Origin: Ichthyophis bannanicus
Lineage: Eukaryota; Chordata; Amphibia; Gymnophiona; Ichthyophiidae
Length of the DNA: 64,000 nt
Assembly (NCBI GenBank): GCA_033557465.1
Contig: CM066031.1
Location: 173,197,043-173,261,042, forward strand
Direction: 5' to 3'
The translations under genes and the position numbers were made by a program. How positions within the stretch are numbered: the first letter of the stretch is position 1; every line of letters begins with the position of its first letter. The notes beneath the pieces are model-generated. The model did not search any database, was not told the DNA's origin, and saw only the letters and a program-made list of their open reading frames with translations. Shown piece by piece: positions 1-11,699 of the stretch.

Positions 1-304
1 CTGCCCCTGCACCTTCATCTAGCCACTTTCTGGATGGGGAGGGAGAGAAGAGGCACACTAAGCAGATCTGTTCCTTCCTGCTCTGATGCTGCATCAGAGG
101 AGGGAGGGACCAGACCTGCTTAACGTGCCACGAGAAGGCTTAAGGGGTGCATTTCAGCTGTCTGCCATTGCCTGTCACTGCTGAGGGAAGAAAAAGTGGT
201 GGCAGCAGACAACGGCAGACATTTGAAATGTGCCCCTTAATCTTTTGTACCCTATGCGGCGGCACCGTTCACGCAGGGCTAGGTACAGTCCTGCCTAGCA
301 TTAT
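1..304. other. Intergenic DNA with a small foldback
   Basis: No coding region, RNA gene or known element is recognised. Positions 148-241 form an imperfect foldback: a left arm beginning TTAAGGGGTGCATTTC pairs with a right arm ending GAAATGTGCCCCTTAA, with further pairing of CTGTCTGCC to GGCAGAC. This resembles a short MITE-like element of about 95 bp. The rest of the stretch shows nothing. Confidence 0.4.
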
Positions 305-399
305 GGGGAATGTTTACTAAACTGCGGTTATGTCACCCGCGTTAGGTTCCACGGTAAAGGTACAGATGCCCATATAAAGTCATGGGCGGTGCATCGTTA

Positions 400-720
400 C
401 AGCAAGCCAAATCAGCTAACGCACATTACAAGGAGCCTTAGACAAACGCGCGTTACAAGGCGCCTTATAAGGTGCCTTGTAAGGTGCCTTGTAACGTGCC
501 TTATAAGGTGGCTTGTAAGGTGCCTCATAAGGCACCTTGTAAGGCGCCCTATAGGGCTCCTTAGGCTAAGCGCCATATTAGGCACCCCTGGACAAGGCAC
601 CGTAGAAGGCACACTGGGCTATGGAACCATAGGTTAAGGTGGCCTAACAAGGTTACGGTGCCCTAGGTTAGTGTGCCCTAAGGGCTGCAAGGTGCTTCAG
701 GATGACATGCATGACCTGTG
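400..720. repeat. Subterminal array of short palindromic repeats, E1 left end
   Basis: A run of degenerate 10-12 bp words based on AAGGTGCCTT and AAGGCACCTT, separated by TA or GTA, fills this stretch. The same kind of array lies inside the other E ends (8280-8510, 9430-9740, 17755-17910). Subterminal repeats of this sort often act as transposase-binding sites, which is an inference here. Confidence 0.6.
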
Positions 721-1263
721 AGGCACAGAGACAAATGTAGCCCTAACACTAGATAGAGCACTGAGTAAAGGCAATGAACAGGTGAGTGAAGGAAGGAGAG
801 CTGGGAGCTGCTGGACCTGCCATATCTGTGGACATCTCATGTGGCTGCCAGTACTGTTGACAAACATGGTGGGGGCAACTGTACCACAGCATAGGGTGTT
901 GGCAATCTAAAGTACTGGAAAGACAGTTGGTGGCAGACAATGGGAATACGTGTCCCCCAGTGGAGGCGAAGGTGGCAGGATAGTTACAATGATGAGTGCT
1001 CAGAGGAGTGGTGGTGCCATGCAGATCAGGCACAGGTGAGACAAGCATGAAGAGAGGCACAATGCAGGAAAAGGTACCAGTGCAGGACAAGGGGTGGCAG
1101 CCTGCACAGGAAGACAGGACTCTACACAGCTGAGAGACGCAGAAAGATGGACCAAAGGATTGTTGGCAACAGTGGTGGGGGTAATATGGGCTGGCAGCAT
1201 GGATCAGCAAAGATATGACTGTTACAGGCATGCAAAATATCTGAGTTGGACAGGCATGAAAAG

Positions 1264-1336
1264 AGGGAACAACAAGGAATCAAACCCATGACCCTTAGAA
1301 TGTCATTGTACTAACCAGTAGGCTATATCTCTATGG
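1264..1336 (-). repeat. tRNA-like module type 1
   Basis: Read on the minus strand this has an A-box-like block (TAGCCTACTGGTTAGTAC) and, about 35 bases later, a B-box-like block (GGTTTGATTCC), the layout of an RNA polymerase III internal promoter. Related modules lie in E2 (10305-10375), E3 (18030-18100) and, inverted, in the other E1 arm (7604-7680). It is more likely a tRNA-derived SINE head captured in the element than a functional tRNA gene, since no clean cloverleaf is evident. Confidence 0.45.
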
Positions 1337-2169
1337 CTCGTTGCACAGCAATGGCTGGGTACAGAAGGACTGCAGGTCACCGCACAAACCGTCTGCTCTG
1401 TGTGCCAGGATAGGGTAACCCCACCAGCACCCATGATGCAATGCACATGCAGAACAGCGGTCTACAGCTGATAACCAGATGGGGTCAGCACTTCTCTGGT
1501 ACTGCAGCGTGGTAAGATGCACTGACAGTGCATGATACTGGCACAGAGTAGCTACAGACCATGCCATTGTTCAGGTTCTGTGTTCACCCTGAGGGTTAGG
1601 ATGGGCGCCCAGCAGTAGGTCCGCAGTACATGTGGTGCTAGAGATAGGTCCTGTTCCACTTTCCCAGCACTGCTAGTGTGTGCCAGGTGTTCCTAGCAGT
1701 GCAACCACAAGTACTCCTGTGTCCTGCAGTCACATATGGTCCTGTGGGGCCAGAAAACACCCAGATTAGTGCATCCCCAGTGTTAAGGTCTGGCTGTCAT
1801 GGGCACTTGTTTTCAGGGCAGAGGGGTGTCTAGACTTGCATGAGGTGGATGTAGTACTGTTTCTACAGGTCAAAGTGGTATACACTATATAACCCAAAGG
1901 ACCCACAATCACCCATTTTGTAGGTGAGAGAGTGGAGGGACAGGCACCTGATCCTGGCTGTAGGACAAGCAACCACAGTCCTGCTGGCAGAGAACAGCCC
2001 TCCAGGGCTGGGGGGCCAGAGCCATACCTGTGACTGTGGCAGAACAGCAGTAATGCTTGGGCTAAGCCAGGGAAACCTCAACTGCCCCACACCACCATGG
2101 TCTGCCATTCACTAGCAGACAGCACAGTCAGACTGTACCTGCAGCACCCTACAAGGTGTTCCAACCATT

Positions 2170-2452
2170 GGAGTGGAGGAGTGGCCTAGTGGTTGTGGCA
2201 AGGTACTTCAGGCCAGAAGGTTGTGGGTTCAAATCCCACTAGAGGACAGCAACCTTGGACTGGAAGGACTGGGGTTTCTAGTCCCACAGGAGCTCCTTGT
2301 GGTCTTGGGCAAGCCACTTTAACCCTCCATAGCCCATGTTCCCTGTAAAATAGTTATCTCCAAGTTATAATGCCCTGTTCAATATAATTTCAGTTTGTTC
2401 AATGTAAACTGCACTGATGCAGAATAGCACAGTATATAAAAGAATATAAAAA
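2170..2452 (+). mobile_element. tRNA-derived SINE with an L2-type 3' tail
   Basis: The 5' part has an A-box-like GTGGCCTAGTGGTTGTGGC and a B-box-like GGTTCAAATCCC. The middle has the core-like words GGCAAGCCACTTTAACCC and CCCATGTTCCCTGTAAAA. The 3' end (GTAAACTGCACTGATG followed by AGCACAGTATATAA and an A-rich tail) matches the 3' end of the LINE at 32520-35365. This is the usual sign that the SINE is mobilised by that LINE's reverse transcriptase. A second, 5'-truncated copy lies at 34663-34858 on the other strand. Confidence 0.7.
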
Positions 2453-2732
2453 TGCACAGATGAACTGCAGTCCACTAGCCAGTCCATAGTGCATGCTCAC
2501 AGGGGAACCCTGTGCACTCAGAGATGGGAAGTACAGCACAGACACCAAGCAAATAGTGCAGTGAATGGACCCCAGAACCAGGAACACACAGATATAACCA
2601 AAGACAAATAGTGATGAGCACTATGTGGGAGCATAGACATACCATGGTCAGGGTGAGAGTGACCTCACAGCATGCTATGCTGTGGCCACCCTCTCCATGC
2701 AGGTGGTGGTTGGGCCATTGCCCTCCGGTCCT

Positions 2733-2928
2733 GGAGGAAAGGTCCATAAACCACTATTAAAAAGGGACCCTGGATAATCAATGCTTGACCCAGTACAAGC
2801 ATTGTGGAACCTGTGTCTTTTGGGAATACTGCTAGGTTTGTATGACCTAGATTGGCCACTGTTGGAAACAGGATACTGGGCTTGATGGACCTCGGTCTGA
2901 CACAGTATGGCATATCTTATGTTCTTAC
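2733..2928 (+). mobile_element. CR1 LINE 3'-end fragment
   Basis: This contains the characteristic CR1 terminal words GATTGGCCACTGTTGGAAAC, GGATACTGGGCTTGATGGAC and GTCTGACACAGTATGGC, then TTATGTTCTTA. It matches the copy at 15735-15990. It is 5'-truncated and non-coding. Confidence 0.8.
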
Positions 2929-3361
2929 CCTGTGCAGATGCATCCTGCCAATCTGCCTTGTCTGGGCCATACCCACAATACCTTGCTCCTCATTATGCAC
3001 ATTTGCAGGCTAACAGTGGGACATTCTGGGCCCAGAGCAGTGTAGGCAGCCACAAAACAATTGATAAACATACACACACACCCCTATTGCAGCATTGTGC
3101 AATAATTGGGGGTGGTTGGCAATCTTGTTCACCACACTGGTCCTGATCACAGTGCCGACATTGCTTAAACTGTGCAGGGGGTAGCAGTAGTGCTCTGCTA
3201 ATAACTGCAGTACCAACAACCTGACTCTCCATGAAGCTTTTGATAGTGGAGCCTGTGTGAGTTTGTGTTTGACCCCTGTTTGACGCAGCTTTGGGGTTTG
3301 CACATGTTGATGTTGTATCTGCATTGTAGGGTAAAATGTGAGAAGATGCTCTGTAGGATCC

Positions 3362-3440
3362 ACAGCTGGGACTTGAACCTGTAACCCTCTGCTTCTGGAC
3401 ATACTGGCTGTGTATACTGCACCACACTATTGTGGCAGAA
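3362..3440 (-). repeat. tRNA-like module type 2
   Basis: On the minus strand a GTGGTGCAGTAT block is followed by GGTTCAAGTCCCAGC, a good B-box. Related copies are at 11700-11795 (E2), 19670-19755 (E3), 62225-62310 and 63558-63636 (terminal repeat, plus strand). The recurrence links the E family with the array at the right end of the window. Confidence 0.45.
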
Positions 3441-3527
3441 GAGTAGTGGTCCCTGGGGCTACCATTACATTCCTCAAGCAGACCTTTTCTGTTGCACTGC
3501 TGCTGCACACCATGTATTGGTATAGGG

Positions 3528-5547
3528 CAGGGGTAGGGAACCCTGGTCCTGGAGAGCCGCAGACCAGTCAGGTTTTCGGGATATCCCTAATGAATATGCA
3601 TGAGATATATATGCATTAGAGCAGTGTTTCCCAACCCAGTCCTATGGGGCACACCGGCTAGTCAGGTTTTCGGGATATCCCTAATAACTATGCATGAGAT
3701 ATATATGCATTAGAGATATCCTGCCAACCTGACTGGTTTGTGGCCCTCCAGGGCTGGATTTGGAGACCCCTGCCTAACACCTCTGTCATCTAAGATTGTG
3801 AGTGGGCAAGGTGCAGATGTCCAAGACATCAAAAAGGTATATAGAATGTGTCACATTCCTCCTCACTTCTCACCACCACCAAAATATTGTCTATTAGACA
3901 ACTTTTTGGTGGTGGTGAGAATCGAGGAGGAATGTGTCACATTCTATATACCCTTTCGATGTCTAGGACATCTGCACCTTGCCCACTCACAATCTTAAAT
4001 GACAGAGGTGTAAGGCAGGGGTCTCCAAATCCAGCCCTGGAGGGCCACAAACCAGTCAGGTTGGCAGGATATCTCTAATGCATATATATCTCATGCATAG
4101 TCATCAGGGATATCCCGGAAACCTGACTGGCCGGTGTGCCCCATAGGACTGGGTTGGGAAACACTGCATTAGAGATATCCTGCCAACCTGACTGGTTTGT
4201 GGCCCTCCAGGGCTGGATTTGGAGACCCCTGCCTTACACCTCTGTCAGTTAAGATTGTGAGTGGGCAAGGTACAGATGTCCTAGACATCGAAAGGGTATA
4301 TAGAATGTGTCACATTCCTCCTCGATTCTCACCACCACCAAAAAGTTGTCTAATAGACAATATTTTGGTGGTGGTGAGAAGTGAGGAGGAATGTGACACA
4401 TTCTATCTAACCTTTTTGATGTCTTGGACATCTGCAACTTGTCCACTCACAATCTTAACTGACAGAGGTGTAAGGTAGGGGTCTCCAAATCCAACCCTGG
4501 AGGGCCACAAACCAGTCAGGTTGGCAGGATATCTCTAATGCAGTGTTTCCCAACCCTGTCCTACGGGGCACACCGGCCAGTCAGGTTTTCGGGATATCCC
4601 TAATGACTATGCATGAGATATATATGCATTAGAGATATCCTGCCAACCTGACTGGTTTGTGGCCCTCCAGGACCAGGGTTCCCTACCCCTGCCCTAGCCT
4701 GTCCACAGTCGGCAGTAACAACACACTCCACCTACATCTACCCGGTCCGCCCTAGCCAATAGTTGCTAGAGCAGTGTTTCCCAACCCAGTCCTATGGGGC
4801 ACACCGGCCAGTCAGGTTTTCGGGATGTCCCTAACGAACATGCATGAGATATATATGCATTAGAGATATCCTGCCAACCTGACTGGTTTGTGGCCCTCCA
4901 GGGCTGGATTTGGAGACCCCTGCCTAACACCTCTGTCATCTAAGATTGTGAGTGGGCAAGGTGCAGATGTCCTAGACATCGAAAGAGTATATAGAATGTG
5001 ACACATTCCTCCTCGATTCTCACCACCACCAAAAAGTTGTCTAATAGACAATATTTTGGTGGTGGTGAGAAGTGAGGAGGAATGTGACACATTCTATATA
5101 CCTTTTTGATGTCTTGGACATCTGCACCTTGCCCACTCACAATCTTAGATGACAGAGGTGTTAGGCAGGGGTCTCCAAATCCAGCCCTGGAGGGCCACAA
5201 ACCAGTCAGGTTGGCAGGATATCTCTAATGCATATATATCTCATGCATAGTCATTAGGGATATCCCGAAAACCTGACTGGCCGGTGTGCCCCATAGGACT
5301 GGGTTGGGAAACACTGCTCTAGCAACTATTGGCTAGGGCGGACCGGGTAGATGTAGGTGGAGTGTGTTGTTACTGCCGACTGTGGACAGGCTAGGGCAGG
5401 GGTAGGGAACCCTGGTCCTGGAGGGCCACAAACCAGTCAGGTTGGCAGGATATCTCTAATGCATATATATCTCATGCATATTCATTAGGGATATGCCGAA
5501 AATCTGACTAGTCTGCGGCTCTCCAGGACCAGGGTTCCCTACCCCTG
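3528..5547. mobile_element. Nested hAT-like MITE cluster
   Basis: The outer ends are CAGGGGTAGGGAACCCTGG and its reverse complement at 5530-5547. The flanking octamers GTATAGGG and GGCTAGGG agree at six of eight positions, in line with a decayed 8-bp hAT-type duplication. Inside are several units with ends such as CAGTGTTTCCCAACCC and three copies (about 3770-4012, 4225-4470, 4921-5164) of a 240-bp hairpin made of TTCTCACCACCACCAAAA and its complement. No transposase is present, so the cluster is non-autonomous. The ORFs here are by-products of the palindromes. Confidence 0.65.
4600..5490. repeat. Near-perfect palindrome of about 890 bp
   Basis: The two halves are reverse complements about a centre near 5044. 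Examples: 4693-4778 (starting CTAGCCTGTCCACAGTCGG) pairs essentially perfectly with 5315-5399, and 4604-4692 pairs with 5397-5485. The innermost 240 bp is itself the third hairpin unit, so there is almost no spacer. It could extrude as a cruciform and is likely to be unstable in cloning. Confidence 0.8.
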
Positions 5548-5689
5548 GGCTAGGGTATGCACCTCAGGTACGGTATACCCAGTTTGGCCTACTGGGTGTA
5601 TGTATGTTTCTGACAACATATGGGCACACCCTGCCATGCCTTACTAGGGGCTGCCGTAAAGTGTGTTCAGTTAGCTGGGTCTACAAACT

Positions 5690-5900
5690 GTTTGGGACCC
5701 ATCCTGGGTGTCGTCTATGGACCCTTGTTAGTGTGGTCCCCAGATGTGCATTGCTTGCCCTATTACAGGTATAGTGGTACCTGTGTGACTTTTGGGGTAC
5801 TTGCTGGGTAATGTCCCCTGGATGGGACACTGTGGAACGCGGACCACTGGGCATGTTTGGCCCTGGTCAGCTGCTGTCCTGATGATTTTCAGTTTCTATG
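5690..5900 (+). repeat. Degenerate CR1-like 3' segment inside E1
   Basis: This is a diverged version of the CR1 end (ACCTGTGTGACTTTTGGGG, then GGGACACTGTGGAAC). It aligns with the better preserved 12290-12500 of E2. The following 390 bases (to about 6160) also match E2 12510-12770, so this is part of the common E-family interior rather than an independent insertion. Confidence 0.45.
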
Positions 5901-7068
5901 TTCCTCTGTGCTACCTGGGCGATGGCCTAGTTCACCCTGTGCCCCAGCTGCCCCCACTGCATGTCCTGCCTGCAGTTCCCCTATGCCCCATTTGCACCAT
6001 CACTATAGTGGCCTTTCATACTTGGCCACTATACTGTTGCTGCAGATGGAGCACTACTATCACCTTTCTCGGGCTCCCTACCTAGGCTGTACATTTCTGA
6101 CACTGAAATGGTTTCTCTCTCCGGCAAATGTGCATCTAATGCCAGGTTTTCACTCACGGTAGTTTCCAGCCCTTCAGTTCCCCGTGTTGGTGTCATGGGA
6201 GACTCTCCCTGCCCACTTCCCGCCCATTGACCCCTTCTCTCTGCCCTCTTTCCACCCTCTGTGTTCAGGGCCAGTGTAGCGGGTAGGGTTGCCAACCACT
6301 CCTATCTTTGTACAATGCTGCAATAGGAGTGAGTGCGTTTGTATGTCTATCCATTGTTCTGTGGCTGCCCACCCTTCACTGGGCCCAAAATGTCCCACTG
6401 TTACCAGTGTTAGCTTGATTAGGTGCATAATGAGGAGCAAGATATTCTGGGTATGGCCCGGACAGGGCAGATTGGCCAGGATGCATCTTCACAGGGTGTA
6501 GGGCAATGGCTGGGACACTGTACTGCCTGACCACCACCTGCATGGACAGGGTGGCCACAGCATGGTGTGCTGGGGGGGGGGGGGGCACTCACTCTGACCG
6601 AGCAGTGACCATGGCAGGTCTAAGTTCCCACATAGCACTCTACACTAGCTACCTCCAGTGATATGTTTGTGTTCTCTAGTGTTGGGGGTCCTGATCACTG
6701 AGTTGCCTGCTTGCTGCCCATTGTTCCTCTGTGAGCATGCACTATGTCTGCAGTTGGACTGTGCATGGTCAGAGCCCCTATATAGTACAACCTCACTCTG
6801 CTGTCTTTTGCTGATTGGCAGACAGTGGTGGGAGGCAGCTGGGGTTTTACAGACCTAACCCCAGAATTGCTGTTGGTCTGCCACTGCCCCAGTAATAGAT
6901 TATGGTTTTGGCCCACCAACCCTGGAGGGCAGTCTCATACAAACAGGATGGAGGTTGCTTCCTGTGGTGGGGGCACCTGTTCTCTACCTACAAAAAGGGT
7001 GATATGGGCCAGTTGGGGTATGTAGTATATACCCAGTAATTTGTGAAGGCACTGCTACACACATACAT

Positions 7069-7070
<2 letters not shown>

Positions 7071-7118
<48 letters not shown>
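7071..7118. repeat. (AT)n/(AC)n microsatellite
   Basis: An AT dinucleotide run of about 36 bases passes directly into an AC run of about 14 bases. Confidence 0.95.
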
Positions 7119-7603
7119 CCTCATGCAACTTTAGGAACCTCTCTGCCCTGATAACAGGGTACACACTAATCTGGCTGGTCCCACAGGGCCACATGTGACT
7201 TCAGAATACAGATGGACACCAAATTACCTTTGGCTACACTGCAAGGTACCCCTGTTACACACTGGGGGTGATTGGGGTGTATAGCAGGAACTATCTCTAG
7301 CACCATACGTACTGCGGACCTAGTGCTGGGCACCCATCCTATCGCTCAGGGTGAACACAGAACCTGCACAATGGGCATGGTCTGTAGCTACTCTGTGCCA
7401 GTATCATGCACTGTCAGTTCGTCTTTCCCAGCTGAGGTACCAGAGAGGTGCAGACCCCATTTGCTGATCCGCTGTAGACTGCTATTCAGCATGTGCATTG
7501 CATCATGGGTTCTGGTGGGGTTAACCTATCCTGGCACTCAGAGCAGACAGTTTGTGCGGTGACCTGCAGTCCTTTTGTATCCAGGCATTGCTGTGACATA
7601 CAC

Positions 7604-7680
7604 CATAGAGCTGTAGCCTACTGGTTCATACAATGCCATTCTTGGCAGTGTTCATAGGTTCAGTTCCTCATTGTTCCCTC
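7604..7680 (+). repeat. tRNA-like module type 1, E1 right arm
   Basis: TAGCCTACTGGTTCATAC is followed by GGTTCAGTTCC. This is the inverted counterpart of the module at 1264-1336 and shows that the arm inversion includes the module. Confidence 0.4.
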
Positions 7681-8279
7681 CTCTCATGCCTGTCCTACTC
7701 AAATGGTGTGCATGACTGTGGAGGTCATATTTTTGCAGATCTGTGCTGCCAGCCCTTTATACCCTCGCCACCATTGCCAACATTCCCTCGGTCCGTCTAT
7801 CTGCGTCTGTCAGCTGTGTAGAGCCCTGTCTGTCAGTGCAGGCTGCCACCCCATGTCCTGCACTGCTACCCTTTCCTGCATTGCGCCTCTTCATGCTTGC
7901 CTTGCCTGTGCTTGCTCTGCATGGCACCACCACTCCTCTGTCCACCCATCATTGTAACTATCCTGCCACCTCTGCCTCCACTGGGGGACACATATTCCCA
8001 TCGTCTGTCACCCACTGTCCTTCCAGTACTTTACATTGCCAACACCCTGTGCTGTGGTACAGTTGCCCCCACCATGTTTGTCAACAGTAGTGGCAGCCAC
8101 ATGGGATGCCCGCAGATATGGCAGGTCCAGCAGCTCCCAGCTCTCCCTCCTTCACTCACCTGTTCATTGCCTTTCCTCTGTGTTCTATCAGGACTACATC
8201 TGTCTCTGTGCCTCACAGGTCATGCATGTCATCCTGAAGCACCCTGCAGCCCTTAGGGCACACTGACCTCGGGCACCAT

Positions 8280-8510
8280 AACCTTGTTAGGCCACTTTAA
8301 CCTATGGTTCCATAGCCCAGGGTGCCTTCTGCGGTGTCTTGTCCAAGGGTGCCTACTATGGCATTTAGCCTGGGCAGCCCTATGGGCCCCTTACAAGGTA
8401 CCGTACAAGGTACCTTACTGGGCCCCTTATACTTTGTAGGATGCCTTCTACAGCACCTTGCACGGTGCCTTACGAGGAGCCTTTTAACGCGTGTTAGTCT
8501 ACGGCATCTT
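8280..8510. repeat. Subterminal repeat array, E1 right end
   Basis: Degenerate CCTTACAAGGTACC-type words mirror the left array at 400-720. Confidence 0.5.
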
Positions 8511-8625
8511 GTAAAGCGCGTTAGCCGTGTAATGATGCACGCCCATGCCTTATTATGGTATTTCTATCTTTACCGCGGAACCTACCGCGAATGACATTAC
8601 CACAGTTTAGTAAACATACCCCTTT

Positions 8626-8865
8626 ATGTCATCTGCAAATTTGATCACTTCATGTGCTATTCCCATTTCCAGGTCATTTATAAATATGTTAAAAAGCAAC
8701 GGACTGATCACAGATCCCTAGGATACTCCACTATTCACCTATCTTTTAACTATTTTCTGATCCACAGTAGTGCATTGCCTCCTATCCCATGACTTTTTAA
8801 TTTCCCCAAGCATCTTTCATGGGGGATTTTATCAAAGACTTTCTGAAAATTACTTTCCAGGTGTG
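8626..8865 (-). mobile_element. CR1 LINE reverse-transcriptase fragment
   Basis: Read on the minus strand the sequence matches the CR1 RT/linker region: it includes the complement of TTTATCAAAGACTTTCTGAAA and of CCTCCTATCCCATGACTTTTTAA, and it is heavily mutated. It is directly followed by a CR1 fragment in the opposite orientation (8866-9111), so two insertions or an inversion must be assumed. Non-functional. Confidence 0.7.
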
Positions 8866-9111
8866 ATCTGGAAAATTATAGACCAGGGATCCAGACATCA
8901 GTACAAGGCAAAATGGTAGAAACCATTATAAAAAATAAAATTACTGAACATGTAGATAATCACAATTTAATGGGAGAAAGCCAACCATGGATTTAATGAA
9001 GGAAAGTTTTCTCTTACTGATCTGTTATATTTTCTGAAGGTGTGAATAAACAGGTAGACAAAGGTGAGCCAGTTGATATAGGATATCTGGATTTTCAGAA
9101 AGTCTTTGATA
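8866..9111 (+). mobile_element. CR1 LINE RT fragment, left part, interrupted by E2
   Basis: The plus strand carries the CR1 RT core up to the LDFQKVFDK-like block (GGATTTTCAGAAAGTCTTTG), then E2 begins. The reading continues after E2 at 13030 with the VPHERLLGK-like block, so E2 was inserted here. It is broken by stops and frameshifts. Confidence 0.75.
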
Positions 9112-9221
9112 AAAGGGCATGTTTACTAAAGGGCGTTAATGTTACCCACAGTAAGTTCAGCGGTAACGCATGTTAGCCTATATATGGTAAGGAGCATTAC
9201 AATGGTAACGGGCGTTAGGGT

Positions 9222-9405
9222 ACATTTCTTTATTTAACCAGTTTTCTATACCGCCTTATCCTTCAATCAAAGAGGTTTGCATTGTGTAATTACTACAAAA
9301 AGGTACCGGATATATTCCCTCGTCCCCAAAGGGACCACAATCTATCTGTACCTGAGGCAACGGAGGGTTAAGTGGCTTGCCCAAGGCCACAAGGAGTACC
9401 TACAT
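9222..9405 (-). mobile_element. SINE or LINE tail fragment inside E2
   Basis: The plus strand reads TTTATTTAACC, TTTCTATACCGCC and then GGAGGGTTAAGTGGCTTGCC, which is the reverse complement layout of the L2-type/SINE 3' region seen at 34663-34858. The fragment is short and diverged. Confidence 0.5.
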
Positions 9406-10304
9406 TAACACACATTACCATGACAATGAGCGTTAAGTTGACCAGGCACCTTAAGATATCATAAGGTGCTCTAACAGGAAAGAAGGTACCCTGTTAAGAT
9501 GCCCTGACATGAGAGAAGGTGCCCTAACATGGGATAAGATGCCCCAACAGGAAATAAGGTACTCTGTTAGTATGCTCTAACATGAGATAATGTGCCCTAA
9601 CAAGATAAGGTGCACTAACATGGGATATGGTGCCCCAACAGTTAAGGTACCCTAATAGAGCTAAGGCACCCTAATAGAGTTAAGGTGCCTAACAGTTAAG
9701 GTGGCTTATCAGAAGATAAGGTACCCAAGAGGAGATATGGTGTCCCATGGTGAAAAGCATGCACTGTAAGGCTGGAAAATGGCTGTAAACCAAATAGAGC
9801 ACCAAGGAATGCCAATGGAGAACTGATGGCAGGAAGGAGAGCTGGGAGTTGATGGACCTGCCATGTCAGTGAGCACCTTATGTGGCAGCCAGTAAAGTGA
9901 ATGAACATGTGGGCGGCAGCTGTACTGGTGCACAGGGCATTGCCAATGTAAAGTGCTGCAATGTCAGTGTGTGGCATAGGATAGGGAAGACATGTCCCCC
10001 AGTAGAGCTAGAAGCAGCAGGATGTTTGCAGCGACAGAGTAGTAGTGGTGATGTGCGGATCAAGCACAGGAGAGGCAAGCATGAAGAGCTATAGTGTGGA
10101 ACGGGGTACCAGTGTAGGGCATGGGGTAGCTGCCTGCTCAAGAAGACAGGACTGTCCACAGCTGACAGAGGCTGATAGATGGGCAGAATGACTGATGGAG
10201 GCTGAGGAGAGGGTAATATGGGCTTGCAGCACAGATCTACAGAGCCCTGACTGTTAGAGGCATGAAAATGATCTGAGTAGCACAGTCACAAAAAAGAAAA
10301 TTAC

Positions 10305-10375
10305 AGTAGGAGTCAAACTCCTTTACCCTGCTGAAGGAACCCCTGAACTAACCAGTAGGCTACACTTCCACATTG
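10305..10375 (-). repeat. tRNA-like module type 1, E2
   Basis: The minus strand has GTAGCCTACTGGTTAGTTC followed by a degenerate B-box (GAGTTTGACTCC). It occupies the same place in E2 as 1264-1336 in E1. Confidence 0.4.
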
Positions 10376-11699
10376 CTTTGCATAACAATGGCTGGATTCA
10401 AAGAGACTGCAGGTCAGTGCCTAAAATGTCTGCTATGTGTGCCGGTATAGGGTTGCCCCACCAGTACCCATGATGCAGGGCATATGCAGAACAGCAATCT
10501 ACAGCTGATCGCCGAATGGAGAATGCACTTATCCATCACCTCAGCTCAGTAAGAGGAACTGACAGTGTGTGATACAAGCACAGAGCAGCTACAAACTGTG
10601 CTACTGAGCAGTTTCTGAGTTAACCCTAAGGTTGAAGATAGCCCCCCAGCACCAGGTCCCCGGTACCTGCAATGCTAGAGATAGCCTCTGCTGTTTGTGT
10701 TGCAGATCTCTATCACTACCAGGTATTCTTTGCAGTGTGGTATACTAGTCACCTGTGTCTTGTTGTATGTGTCAGTCACAAGCTGGACCAGGACCTACCT
10801 AAAACAATGAATCATTACACTCAGTGTTACAAGACTGATGCCATGGCAACCTAGAAGGGGCATCTAGACTCATATGAGGTTGTTACTACTATCTGTTGGA
10901 CCTACCAGTAATACTGGGAGCAAGCCTGGAAGACCTCACGTATCAACAGCCTAGGTCTAACATTTACCCACAGCAGACACAGACCCAGCTGCTATGCCCC
11001 CCCCCCCCCCTGCACACCAGGCTCAGGATATATAGAACAGACATCTAGCAGTTGTTTTAGCGATTTGTCCCCCAGGACAGGAAGCACAGCCACATCTGTA
11101 GAAACAGATATGATACAGCACTAAGTGGATATACAGCCGTGCCATATATAGCCGTGCCATGGTCAGTGTGAGAGTGACCTCCAAGCATGACATGGTGGCC
11201 ACCTGGTCCATAAAGGTGGCAGTCAGGAACTATGATGTCCCAGCCATTGCCCTACCTCTGATGCAGATGCATCCTGCCCAATCCACCCTGTTTGGGCCAT
11301 ACCCACAATACTTTGCTCCTCATCATGCACATTTGCTGGCTAACACTGGAAACAGTGTAGGCATTGAGCAGCTTAGTGAGGAGTAGAAAACCACAAAACA
11401 ATGGATAGACATACAAACCTACACATCGCATATCAAAGTACTGTGCAAAGATAGGGATGGTTGGCATTCCTGCCTGCTATTCTGGTCCCAATCTCAGTGC
11501 AGGCATTGTTAACATGTGCTCATTGTGCAGGAGCTAGTAGTAGTGCTCTGGTGTTAACTTCTGCTCCATGTGCCAGAGCCAACAGCCTGACTCTCCATCC
11601 AGCTGAGGATAATGGAGCCTGTCTGTACTCTTTTTGGCCAATGCATTGGGGATTGGGGATTGCAAATGTTGGTGTTGTATCTGCAATGTGAGGTAAAAT

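Larger units (their letters stand above)
305..8622. mobile_element. E1: large non-coding element with inverted ends and inverted arms
   Basis: The left end begins GGGGAATGTTTACTAAAC and the right end is its near reverse complement (AGTTTAGTAAACATACCCC). Similarity continues inward through the CGCGGTAGGTTCC segment. Long arms are inverted copies of each other: about 735-1290 matches 7670-8260, 1331-1640 matches 7270-7620, 2930-3130 matches 6290-6490. The centre (about 5550-6290) instead resembles the right half of E2, so E1 is probably a composite of two family members in opposite orientation. No protein with a transposase signature was seen; the ORFs in the arms are short, overlap on both strands and are not conserved. 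The flanking trinucleotides (TAT, TTT) do not match exactly. The family resembles a DNA transposon; a specific superfamily is not claimed. Confidence 0.6.

Noticed and set aside
400..720. CRISPR-like array of short repeats
   Set aside because: The repeats are 10-12 bp, degenerate and palindromic with 1-4 base gaps, in a eukaryotic transposon end; there are no uniform spacers or cas genes.
1264..1336. A functional tRNA gene on the minus strand
   Set aside because: A- and B-box-like blocks exist, but acceptor and anticodon stems are not convincing and the module occurs only in repeats.
749..3508. Several open frames of 60-171 codons on both strands in E1
   Set aside because: They overlap each other in different frames, are not kept at the same position in E2 or E3 and contain no transposase-like motif.
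3738..5200. Nearly identical small proteins on opposite strands with LLTTTKILSIRQLF-like text
   Set aside because: They are products of the palindromic hairpins; the identity reflects the DNA repeats, not coding constraint.
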